13,810 nucleotides of DNA from Candidatus Cloacimonadota bacterium. Its GTDB lineage: Bacteria; Cloacimonadota; Cloacimonadia; Cloacimonadales; Cloacimonadaceae. Each line of letters starts with the position of its first letter. Position 1 is the first letter of the stretch. Position numbers and translations under genes: made by a program. Below are positions 1 through 6,722 of the stretch, piece after piece. The stretch is from assembly GCA_023392795.1 (NCBI GenBank), contig JAEWNJ010000022.1, positions 1 through 13,810 on the forward strand, read 5' to 3'. Below the pieces are notes generated by a model. That model ran no database searches. It was not told the DNA's origin and saw only the letters and a list, made by a program, of their open reading frames with translations.

Positions 1-826
1 AAAAGTATTCCCCACACACGTGGGGGTGAACCGGAATCAACGGCAAAAACAAGGGTATTCATTGCGTATTCCCCACACACGTGGGGGTGAACCGACGCGT
101 ATTTGATTTTTGCCATGTTGTCTCCTGTATTCCCCACACACGTGGGGGTGAACCGCTATGGCTATCGGTGACGCGGCCAAGCTGGATGTATTCCCCACAC
201 ACGTGGGGGTGAACCGGGGAGACCCGCTCCCGATCCTCAGGTGTGGGTGTATTCCCCACACACGTGGGGGTGAACCGTTGCGATTGTGACCCAGAAGATA
301 CCCCGCACCGTATTCCCCACACACGTGGGGGTGAACCGAAGCCGGCCATTATTTGCCTCCATACAGCGCTGTATTCCCCACACACGTGGGGGTGAACCGG
401 TCAATGGAGTGTCCATGGAACCGGAGCTGCAGTATTCCCCACACACGTGGGGGTGAACCGTGCCCATGGATCATAGCTGCCACTCGTTTCGTGTATTCCC
501 CACACACGTGGGGGTGAACCGGATCTCATTATCTGCTATTTTGCGCTCAATAGGTATTCCCCACACACGTGGGGGTGAACCGTCAAGGCAACAGAATACG
601 CGCGCCGATATGCGGTATTCCCCACACACGTGGGGGTGAACCGGCAAGAAGTACCGCTATATCAGCCCGGTCATCGTATTCCCCACACACGTGGGGGTGA
701 ACCGCAGAGATGCTGCAATACATAGAGAATAACAAAGTATTCCCCACACACGTGAGGGTGAACCGTTCAAGGACACTGTCGCCAACGTGATCACCGAGTA
801 TTCCCCACACACGTGGGGGTGAACCG

Positions 827-858
827 CTTGATAGTACCGGCGCTCGCCGTAGCGCCTA
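827..858 (+). other. CRISPR spacer 14, carrying the genome's own palindromic repeat
   Basis: This 32-nt spacer contains GTAC, one base, then GGCGCT, the loop CGCCGT and AGCGCC. The same 23-nt block lies on the minus strand at 3212-3234 and 3264-3286, differing only in the single base between GTAC and the stem (C in the spacer, T on that strand of the chromosome). The 7 nt at the spacer's 5' end are not conserved against either copy, although copy A shows a similar string offset by an indel. Over all 32 nt, copy A matches at about 25 positions. The crRNA would itself contain a 6-bp hairpin. The spacer probably came from another member of this repeat family, on this genome or on a mobile element. 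Confidence 0.85.
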
Positions 859-919
859 GTATTCCCCACACACGTGGGGGTGAACCGCTTTGCGCGCCTT
901 CTACATCTGGAAGGTTAGC

Positions 920-947
920 GTATTCCCCACACACGTTGGGGTTTCCG
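920..947 (+). repeat. Degenerate terminal CRISPR repeat
   Basis: The first 17 bases match the consensus repeat exactly, ending ...CACACACGT. After that the sequence reads TGGGGTTTCCG where the consensus has GGGGGTGAACCG: one G to T change in the stem, and the GAA before CCG replaced by TT with a one-base loss. Decay of this kind marks the leader-distal end, because new units are copied from the leader-proximal repeat. This supports reading the array left to right. Confidence 0.9.
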
Positions 948-1520
948 TTCTTCAGTAACCCATGGTGTCGTCCACAAGGGGCTTTGGTAGTAGTGTGCTG
1001 CATCTCCAATTGTCAATTATCAGGAGAGTCAGTTCCGTCACTTCAGTCAGGTCTCCATCTTCCATGTACAGCCGATTCTCTTCTAAATCCGCGACATCCG
1101 TGTAATCCACGTGAGATAGATCAGTTCATTCAGTTCCGTCAGGTGTCTATCTATGGATAGTATCGCCCTCCAGGCTGCTTGAGACTTCATCAAAGTCTTA
1201 ACTACATGCATCAGCATGATCATTCAGTACATACGAAGGTATAGCTGCCAACAAAGACTTGATCTTTGGCAATGGCTAATATGACTGAATTAAAAAAAAT
1301 GGGGGAATGCCAGTTATAGAAACTTCTTGACAATTTCTCTTACTTCAGCATCCTTGAACCAACATTAACAGACATCAATCCCACATGCCTCCAGGCAACA
1401 ACGTGAACGGGTAGATATTACACAGCATTTGGCACTTATTGCCACATATTTCGGGCTTTATAGTCCGCCATTTTATATATAGATATGATAGCTTCTAAGC
1501 TATTCATGGAGAACATAAGT
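948..1520. other. Noncoding stretch between the CRISPR trailer and the first gene
   Basis: I find no credible gene here. Open frames are short, lack ribosome binding sites and do not look protein-like. The stretch is visibly richer in A and T than the genes to the right. It holds a partial duplication: CAGTTCCGTCA at 1030-1040 and again at 1131-1141, each followed by related text (GTCAGGTCTCCATCT at 1046-1060 and GTCAGGTGTCTATCT at 1138-1152, 13 of 15 identical). It also has two small perfect hairpins: AGACTT / AAGTCT at 1182-1198 and CAAAGA / TCTTTG at 1252-1268. A promoter for the gene at 1521 should lie in its right-hand part, where TATAGT (1459-1464) and TATATA (1474-1479) occur without a convincing -35 partner. 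Confidence 0.6.
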
Positions 1521-2366
1521 ATGATCAAAGAAGTCGGACGTCTAAATATCGACGACTACAAACTGATGGATGCGCAGGTAGAAAAAATCTTCCGCAATCT
1601 GGACAAGGGGAAAGACACACTGGCACTCAAGCAAATATCGGAGCTGGGCAATACCGCGAACTACTTTGTGAGAGAAGAACTGGGCAAACGCCTGGCGGTG
1701 TATGAAGGCAATGGCAATCTGGATAAAATCTGTGGAGATCTCCTCGGCGATTTCATCTACGGATTGCGCGCCACCGGTCTCTTCTACTTTTATTACAAAT
1801 ATCAGGACAGCCCCGAACACATCATCAGGACCCTGGATAGGACCTATGAAACGGTGCCCTGGGAAAGCGAGACAATTTGTTTTGAGCTTTGGAAACGCTT
1901 TCCTGAGGCGATGCGGGATCAAATGCCCCTTTGGGCGGAGAGCGAAAACGAAAAGAAACGCGCCATGTCCATGCATGGAATGGAAAACATCGCCGGCAAA
2001 AACCCCCAGTATGTGCTTACCTTTCTCTCCAGACTCCTGGATGATGAAAGCGAAGAAGTGCAAAAGAAGATATCCCACATCCTCACTCAGGTTGGCAGAG
2101 TGCGTCCGATACAGACCTATACCAATGTCAGAAAGTGGTTGATGGATGCCGATGACGTTCGTTTTAACACCATCTGGCAGACCCTGAAAAAGCTCGCCAA
2201 TATCTTCACTCAAAAGAGCAAACGCGAAAAGGGCAATGACTTTATGAGCATCACCAAGCACACCGTGCAGGAATGGAAACAGGATCCCAATCCCAAAGTA
2301 CAGAGCATGGGCATGAAGCTTGGCTCGGTGATTCATATCCGCAACAAAGCCAATGCCAAAAACTGA
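1521..2366 (+). CDS. HEAT/ARM-like helical protein, distant AlkD-superfamily relative
   Basis: This is a 281-residue, largely helical soluble protein with no signal peptide. I start it at 1521 because GGAGA (1508-1512) lies 8 nt upstream; in-frame ATGs at 1485 and 1506 lack such a site. The middle (about residues 105-155) lines up by eye with the AlkD-like protein encoded at 5934-6722. PWESETICFELW matches the NWAHADLIAIKL segment, and LWAESENEKKRAMSM matches LWRDSESKWTRRAAI. The Trp is kept (about residue 114), and so is an Arg (about 147), but the Asp four residues after the Trp, catalytic in AlkD glycosylases, is Thr (about 118). I therefore infer a helical-repeat protein that may bind nucleic acid or protein and has probably lost base-excision activity. 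It overlaps the next gene, trmJ, by 14 nt, so the two are probably translated together. The exact family is uncertain; a plain HEAT-repeat protein is the alternative. Confidence 0.75.
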   Translation: MIKEVGRLNIDDYKLMDAQVEKIFRNLDKGKDTLALKQISELGNTANYFVREELGKRLAVYEGNGNLDKICGDLLGDFIYGLRATGLFYFYYKYQDSPEHIIRTLDRTYETVPWESETICFELWKRFPEAMRDQMPLWAESENEKKRAMSMHGMENIAGKNPQYVLTFLSRLLDDESEEVQKKISHILTQVGRVRPIQTYTNVRKWLMDADDVRFNTIWQTLKKLANIFTQKSKREKGNDFMSITKHTVQEWKQDPNPKVQSMGMKLGSVIHIRNKANAKN

Positions 2367-3084
2367 TCCCCAGATCAGCATCATCCTGGTGGAACCCATC
2401 TACGCCGGAAACGTGGGGGCGGTGGCCAGGATCATGAATAACTTCTGCTTTTCCGATCTCCGCATCGTGGGCTCTGTCCCGGAAAAGAACGATTTTTACC
2501 TCGCCATGCATTCGGAACACATTTTGGAAAATGCCAGCATCTTTCCCGATCTGGCCTCCGCCATTGCGGGTCTGGATCGCGTAATCGCCTTTTCCCGCCG
2601 CAGAGGCAAGAACAAACCCATAGATCTCTCGCCGCCTGAGATGGCAGCTTACGTGCACGAGATTCCGGAGCTGAAGATCGGCCTGGTCTTTGGTCGCGAA
2701 ACCTATGGCCTCACCGATGAAGAAGCCGATCTCTGTCCCTTGCGCTGCCACTTCAGTGCCAATCCCGCTTTTCCCTCGATCAACCTTGCTCAGGCCGTGG
2801 CTCTGGCGATCTATGAAGTGGCAAGTTATCCCTCCAGAGGCCTGCAAACAGGCGGTAAATCCGACGCCGTGGAAGGTGAAGAGCTAAACAAGATCTATGC
2901 CTACATCATGGAAGTGCTGTCTGGCATCGGCTATTTCAGCCGCCATGAAACCACTAACTGGGATGTGTTCCTGAAGAAAATGCTGGCTCAGCTAAATCCC
3001 AACAAAGAAATGGTCTATCGCCTGCGCCAGATGTTTAACCGTATCCATGTGCTGGTTACCGGAAAGGGCAAAGGCTATGACTAG
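2353..3084 (+). CDS. trmJ: tRNA (Cm32/Um32) 2'-O-methyltransferase, TrmJ-type SpoU protein
   Basis: The 243-residue product is close to the E. coli TrmJ length. Members of this SPOUT family transfer methyl from S-adenosylmethionine to the ribose 2'-OH of tRNA position 32 in the cytoplasm. The trefoil-knot motifs are present in order: motif 1 around residues 18-40 (AGNVGAVARIMNNF, with the conserved Asn and Arg), motif 2 around 109-124 (IGLVFGRETYGLTDEE), and motif 3 around 139-156 (AFPSINLAQAVALAIYEV). A helical C-terminal part follows, as in TrmJ. The ATG lies inside the end of the upstream HEAT-like gene with no strong ribosome binding site of its own, which points to translational coupling. 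A hairpin plus T-run at 3180-3201 lies downstream. The SpoU family assignment is secure. The exact target (Cm32/Um32 rather than another 2'-O site) is inferred from overall resemblance and length. Confidence 0.9.
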   Translation: MPKTDPQISIILVEPIYAGNVGAVARIMNNFCFSDLRIVGSVPEKNDFYLAMHSEHILENASIFPDLASAIAGLDRVIAFSRRRGKNKPIDLSPPEMAAYVHEIPELKIGLVFGRETYGLTDEEADLCPLRCHFSANPAFPSINLAQAVALAIYEVASYPSRGLQTGGKSDAVEGEELNKIYAYIMEVLSGIGYFSRHETTNWDVFLKKMLAQLNPNKEMVYRLRQMFNRIHVLVTGKGKGYD

Positions 3085-3174
3085 AAGTATTCGAGTCTTC
3101 ATGTAAGCATCAGCTCTCAGAATGAGCGGATATTGAAATCTGCGTAAGCTGCATGAGGCAGAGGCGCTTTTAGA

Positions 3175-3197
3175 GTACAGGCGGTCGCCGTACCGCC
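3175..3197 (+). repeat. REP-like palindrome copy 0 (forward), GTAC plus hairpin
   Basis: GTAC at 3175-3178 is followed by A and an 18-nt palindrome (3180-3197): GGCGGT, loop CGCCGT, ACCGCC. Compared with copies A and B on the other strand, the fifth stem base is G instead of C and its partner is C instead of G, so pairing is preserved. Copy 0 and copy A face each other about 14 nt apart and could pair with one another over 23 nt with three mismatches. Confidence 0.8.
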
Positions 3198-3201
3198 TTT
3201 T
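3180..3201 (+). terminator. Possible intrinsic terminator for the trmJ transcript
   Basis: A GC-rich 6-bp stem (GGCGGT / ACCGCC) with a 6-nt loop is followed directly by TTTT and then CAAGTTT, about 95 nt after the trmJ stop codon. The geometry fits a short factor-independent terminator on the plus strand. The hairpin is also part of a repeat family whose other copies lack a T-run, so a terminator role may be incidental. Confidence 0.4.
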
Positions 3202-3234
3202 CAAGTTTCAGGGCGCTACGGCGAGCGCCAGTAC
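3198..3234 (-). repeat. REP-like palindrome copy A (37-nt unit)
   Basis: On the minus strand this reads GTAC, T, GGCGCT, loop CGCCGT, AGCGCC, then CTGAAACTT and a short A-run. The palindrome is at 3212-3229 and GTAC at 3231-3234. It matches copy B over 37 nt with one difference (3202 versus 3254), 52 nt apart start to start. Its 23-nt core matches CRISPR spacer 14 except for one base. Confidence 0.88.
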
Positions 3235-3249
3235 CTCAAAGTTTTCAGG

Positions 3250-3286
3250 TTTTGAAGTTTCAGGGCGCTACGGCGAGCGCCAGTAC
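3250..3286 (-). repeat. REP-like palindrome copy B (37-nt unit)
   Basis: This is the second direct copy of the 37-nt unit, with the palindrome at 3264-3281 and GTAC at 3283-3286. It ends 5 nt from the stop codon of the minus-strand C25 protease gene (TAA at 3292-3294), so it would sit at the 3' end of that mRNA. There it could act as a 3' stabilising hairpin, as REP elements do in enterobacteria (an inference). No T-run follows on the minus strand. Confidence 0.88.
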
Positions 3287-3291
3287 ATCAC

Positions 3292-5937
3292 TTACGGCAG
3301 CAGCGTAATCTTCCGGTGGCTTTCTCCGCTTTTGATGATATAGATACCAGCCGGGCAATCCTTACCATCCAGATCCTTCGCGTTCCAGACAGAGCTGAAG
3401 CCGTTTTTGGCTGAGAGCTGCATTTCATGCACTTTCTGTCCCCGGATGTTATAGAGGCTGATCCTGGCGGGGCTGCCTTTATGGTTCTCCAGGGCGATAT
3501 TGATCATGTTTCTGGCGGGGTTGGGCCAGGCGGAAATGCTCATCTGCGCTGAGGGAGTATGAGGATCATCATTGTCAAGGAGGATGTCCAATCTGTCCAT
3601 AATCACCCCGATCAATGACAGAAAGCTGTCATCCTTTGCCGGAGCGGGATCGAGTACCTCTGAGAGCAGGAAGGAAGATGCAATGGTTTGGTGCTGTGCG
3701 CCAATGTTCTTTACGGCGATGCAATGTATGGAAGGATCAGTATTGGCGGTCCATAACACAGCTTGCGCGGATGGGATCATAGGCACCAATTCACGGTAGC
3801 CATCCTGCTGGGCATTGTACGCCCAATATCTTGGGGGGTGTATAATGCCTTCGATGGTGATCACGTTGTCCAGGGGGGCTTCCACACCAAACTTTGCCAG
3901 GAAGGGATCATTCATGTCCCAAGCCACATTCCCTTCCATGTAGATCTTGCCACCCGCATCCAGATAGCCATTTAGCAGATCCTTTTCCCAGGGCAGAAGC
4001 TGGTAATCGCCCATAATGCAAAACACGGCTTCAAAATTGGTGATATAGTCATAATCCGGGATCAAGCGATTGCTGTACACCACGTTCATCCAATTATGAC
4101 TACACTCACGAATCGCATTTACCAGGCGGAAATCTGCTTCCTGATCCGGGATATAGACCAGGATCTCCGCTTCTGGAGGAGAAGCAGAGATCCCTACAGC
4201 AGGATCGCCATAAAGCAAGTAAGTGTAAACGTTCTGCAGTTCTGGCCAGATGATACCGCCGGAATCGATGGGATCGCCAAAGAGATAATACTGCGTATGC
4301 ATCAAATTGGCGTAGGCATGCGCGTCGCCAAGCCGCATATTTGTATCCGCATAGTTTTCCAGAAAGTGGTAATTGTAGCTGGAAAGACCACCCCATCCGG
4401 GATTTTGCCAGCCAACCTTGTACCAGCCGGTACGCGTGGCACCGATCACTCCCACACCTTTTTTGATCAGGGCGTATTCTGCCAAAGAGCTTGATGATTC
4501 ATCTATATAGCCGTTGTAACAGGAAGCGGCAAAGATCACCGAGCCTCCGCTGGTTGTTATCCCATCGAAGCTTTGTTTGTCCACCAGATCAAACCAGTCC
4601 ATCTCCCAATAATCGGGAATCCCGTTTCCGTCATCATACAGCCATACTTTACGCGATGAAGAAGTGGGTGAACCGTGCGCGCTCCAATTGATGATCCCGT
4701 AATCAGTTCCGCGCAGTTGAGTTTCGAAAGTGGAGGCATTCAGGGGATAATCCGACGGGTACGAAGGCACTATGCCCATTTGCTCGTACATGGTATCACA
4801 TTCATAATGTCTGAGAACGGTCTGACGTGCGATCTCAGAGAATTCAGCGCTATCGGTCTGGGGCATGCCGTTCTCCGGTTCGTTCGCATAGTTCAGAAAT
4901 GCCGAGGGCAACAGCGCTTTTTGCTTGTAAGGCTCATTGGAGGAATCGAACGCTACGATTCGAGCGGCGATAACGGCTATCTCTGAAGGGACGTTTGTGC
5001 TCAGGCGTCCCACAAAAATCTCAGGGGTATAATCCATCATGGAGTTCTCCACTCCCGCCGGATCAGGATACTCCCCGTAGCGTAAATCGTTGTCATAATC
5101 CCAATTGCTGCTGAGATCAGAATAGAAGAAATCGCTGGGCACGGTCTCCGCGCCATCGGGTTCCGGAGTCAGATACGCTGTGGGGACAGTGTCGTAATCG
5201 CCCAGGAGCAGCAGATAGGTGAAGGGGCTGGATTGATAGGCATTCTTCAGGTAATTACGCAGCTTATCCGGATTGTCATTTCCCGCTGTAGATGCCAGGA
5301 TATCGGCGATATCGGCAAATTGCACCACCATGAACTGACTCTGACGAAGAGCCACAAGGCTGCTGATTTCCGCATACAAAGAGGGGGTACCAATCACCAG
5401 ATAGTCGAAATTGCGGGTGTCGCTCTTTACATACCACTTCCTGATATCGGCGGAATTGGCAAAGAAGCTGGGCAAGGAGAAGGTGGGGGGGATCAGGTTT
5501 CGCGCAGCTCCTGCCTGATCGTATTTGATCACCAGGTCGGCGCCCGAATTCCAGATCCCGGAGGCGGGGTCGTAAGGCAGTACTTGCCATGAGGCGTAAG
5601 TGAAATCTCCCCAGTGTTTGATGCCTTGATATACATACCTGGATGAGCTAATCGAATGCCGCTGCCCCGTGATGATGGTCTCAGAATTTGACCACGGGGT
5701 GTTTACTTCCCGGTAGCTCTTGCTCGCGGCCCGCTGATCACGGAAACTGAAGTCGTAACTGGTCAGAGTGGAGCCGGGGGGCAACAGGACGTTCACCGTC
5801 GATACAGGAAGGCGCTCCACTCCGGGTTCGGTGATGAAGCCGCGGATCTCGTCTTCCGCAAAAGAAAGCCGGATGCTGAGCGATCCGGCGGCTAAAAGCA
5901 CTGGCAATAAAAACAATAAGACAAGATAGTGTTTCAT
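3292..5937 (-). CDS. Secreted gingipain-like C25 cysteine peptidase with T9SS C-terminal sorting domain
   Basis: The 881-residue precursor starts with a signal peptide (about residues 1-27: MKHYLVLLFLLPVLLAAGSL and following). An N-terminal beta-rich segment runs to about 170. A caspase-like C25 catalytic domain follows at about 178-585, with the core strand YLLLLGDYDTVP (241-252). The expected catalytic pair is visible: His421 in WSAHGS and Cys473 in AASCYNG, the family's H-G and C-x-N-G contexts. The region around 590-790 is unassigned, and the last 80 residues (WPNPARN at 804-810 through CPAGIYIIKS) form a type A T9SS/FlgD-like sorting domain. The protein is therefore expected to cross the outer membrane by type IX secretion and be attached or released at the surface, where it degrades proteins or peptides; substrate specificity cannot be read here. 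The ATG overlaps the upstream AlkD-like stop codon (ATGA), with AAAGGA 8 nt upstream, so the two genes are co-translated. Confidence 0.92.
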   Translation of the reverse strand: MKHYLVLLFLLPVLLAAGSLSIRLSFAEDEIRGFITEPGVERLPVSTVNVLLPPGSTLTSYDFSFRDQRAASKSYREVNTPWSNSETIITGQRHSISSSRYVYQGIKHWGDFTYASWQVLPYDPASGIWNSGADLVIKYDQAGAARNLIPPTFSLPSFFANSADIRKWYVKSDTRNFDYLVIGTPSLYAEISSLVALRQSQFMVVQFADIADILASTAGNDNPDKLRNYLKNAYQSSPFTYLLLLGDYDTVPTAYLTPEPDGAETVPSDFFYSDLSSNWDYDNDLRYGEYPDPAGVENSMMDYTPEIFVGRLSTNVPSEIAVIAARIVAFDSSNEPYKQKALLPSAFLNYANEPENGMPQTDSAEFSEIARQTVLRHYECDTMYEQMGIVPSYPSDYPLNASTFETQLRGTDYGIINWSAHGSPTSSSRKVWLYDDGNGIPDYWEMDWFDLVDKQSFDGITTSGGSVIFAASCYNGYIDESSSSLAEYALIKKGVGVIGATRTGWYKVGWQNPGWGGLSSYNYHFLENYADTNMRLGDAHAYANLMHTQYYLFGDPIDSGGIIWPELQNVYTYLLYGDPAVGISASPPEAEILVYIPDQEADFRLVNAIRECSHNWMNVVYSNRLIPDYDYITNFEAVFCIMGDYQLLPWEKDLLNGYLDAGGKIYMEGNVAWDMNDPFLAKFGVEAPLDNVITIEGIIHPPRYWAYNAQQDGYRELVPMIPSAQAVLWTANTDPSIHCIAVKNIGAQHQTIASSFLLSEVLDPAPAKDDSFLSLIGVIMDRLDILLDNDDPHTPSAQMSISAWPNPARNMINIALENHKGSPARISLYNIRGQKVHEMQLSAKNGFSSVWNAKDLDGKDCPAGIYIIKSGESHRKITLLP

Positions 5938-6722
5938 TTCTTCGGTCCTTTCTTGCTAAACTTGGGTTTATGCTTGGCGTGGGGATTCCTGGGGTGGGGA
6001 TTGGGTTTGCGGAAATGCTTGGCTACGGTGATGGGCATATGCGCAGTGGCATTCTTGAGGGCCAATTGATCCATGCTTTCTTTATTCTCCACCAGAAAGC
6101 TTTCCACCGGCTCGTTATGCTTTTGCCACAAATCCGCCAGACACAGCCCCAGGGCTTGCTGCACCACTTTTTCTTTGTCACTCAGCAAGGGGCGCACGAA
6201 GCTGAGGATTTCTTCTGAACTAAGAGGGCTCTTGAGCGCGTTTAAACACATGATCGCTGCCCGTCGCGTCCATTTGGATTCTGAGTCACGCCACAGAGCG
6301 AGGGATTCCAGAGTGCAAAGCTCCAGCTCAAAGAACACCGGGATCAGCTTGATGGCGATGAGATCCGCATGCGCCCAGTTTTCCACTCCCCTGTCCAGCC
6401 ACTCCTTTACGGCGCTCATTACATAGGCATCCATCCGGAGACGGTGTTTCTTCAGCAGCATGATGGCAAGGGTGCCAAATTCGTATTTCCCAGTCCTTAG
6501 CAGCACTTTACCAAAATCCGCCAGGTCTGCCATCGCAAAGCCATAGTCTTCCAATATTCGGTCGCGCAGGATCTTCAGTTCCTCATCCTCGATGCCAAAG
6601 GCATCATAGCCTTCCGGGAAGAACCGCATATTGTTGATGGCCTTTACGGGATCTTCCCGATCAAAGCAGAACTTTTCGACTACGCCATAGGCGGCTTTAT
6701 ATTTATCTACCATAACTTGCAT
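5934..6722 (-). CDS. AlkD-like DNA alkylation repair family protein with basic tail
   Basis: From the chosen start this is a 262-residue helical-repeat protein. The ATG at 6722 follows AGAGAGGA (6730-6737) by 7 nt. The frame could open at 6836, but the 38 extra residues look unlike the family, and GGAGG directly abuts that ATG. The AlkD (ALK-repeat) pattern is clear: RFFPEGYDAFG near the N-terminus, the Trp-x3-Asp segment NWAHAD (Trp116, Asp120), and WTRRAAI with the conserved Arg (about 154). In AlkD these residues line the cleft that excises N3- and N7-alkylpurines. The third Trp of the AlkD cleft (in an IGW motif) appears here as Leu (QALGLCL), so activity may differ. The C-terminal 28 residues are unusually rich in Lys, His, Arg and Pro, suggesting a nucleic-acid-binding tail. 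It overlaps the secreted C25 protease gene by 4 nt, an unexpected operon partner. Confidence 0.83.
   Translation of the reverse strand: MQVMVDKYKAAYGVVEKFCFDREDPVKAINNMRFFPEGYDAFGIEDEELKILRDRILEDYGFAMADLADFGKVLLRTGKYEFGTLAIMLLKKHRLRMDAYVMSAVKEWLDRGVENWAHADLIAIKLIPVFFELELCTLESLALWRDSESKWTRRAAIMCLNALKSPLSSEEILSFVRPLLSDKEKVVQQALGLCLADLWQKHNEPVESFLVENKESMDQLALKNATAHMPITVAKHFRKPNPHPRNPHAKHKPKFSKKGPKK

Larger units (their letters stand above)
5..947 (+). CRISPR. Type I-E-like CRISPR array, 16 repeats and 15 spacers, leader-distal end
   Basis: Sixteen 29-nt repeats start every 61 nt (5, 66, 127, 188, 249, 310, 371, 432, 493, 554, 615, 676, 737, 798, 859, 920). The repeat begins GTATTCCCC and ends GTGAACCG, with an internal palindrome CCCCAC / GTGGGG around the loop ACAC. 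All 15 spacers are exactly 32 nt and differ from one another. Repeat and spacer length, the inner stem and the ACCG 3' end match the Cascade type I-E pattern (as in E. coli). By that analogy the array is transcribed on the plus strand and Cas6e would cut 3' of the stem, leaving an 8-nt GTGAACCG handle. Repeat 13 has one change (G to A at 755). The last repeat is decayed, so this is the old trailer end. The window opens 4 nt before a repeat, so leader, newer spacers and cas genes should lie to the left. The subtype is inferred from repeat features only. Confidence 0.97.

Noticed and set aside
37..1009. Several minus-strand open frames across the array encoding repetitive peptides such as GSPPRVWGI, RFTPTCVGNT and VHPHVCGEY, and a plus-strand frame at 813-1160.
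   Set aside because: The peptides are the CRISPR repeat translated in its three minus-strand frames, rotating every 61 nt. They lack ribosome binding sites and are a known type of misannotation.
952..1190. Two short minus-strand frames (1190-1083, 35 codons; about 1125-952) that looked like one frameshifted gene.
   Set aside because: They are very short, have no ribosome binding site, and overlap the duplicated noncoding text. No protein family is recognisable.
1327..1355. TTGACA at 1327-1332 as a -35 box.
   Set aside because: The sequence 17 nt downstream (ATCCTT) is not a -10 box, and the site lies nearly 200 nt from the gene start.
1542..2399. A 285-codon minus-strand open frame opposite the HEAT-like gene.
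   Set aside because: It lies fully antisense to a gene with a ribosome binding site and recognisable family motifs; its product has no recognisable domain.
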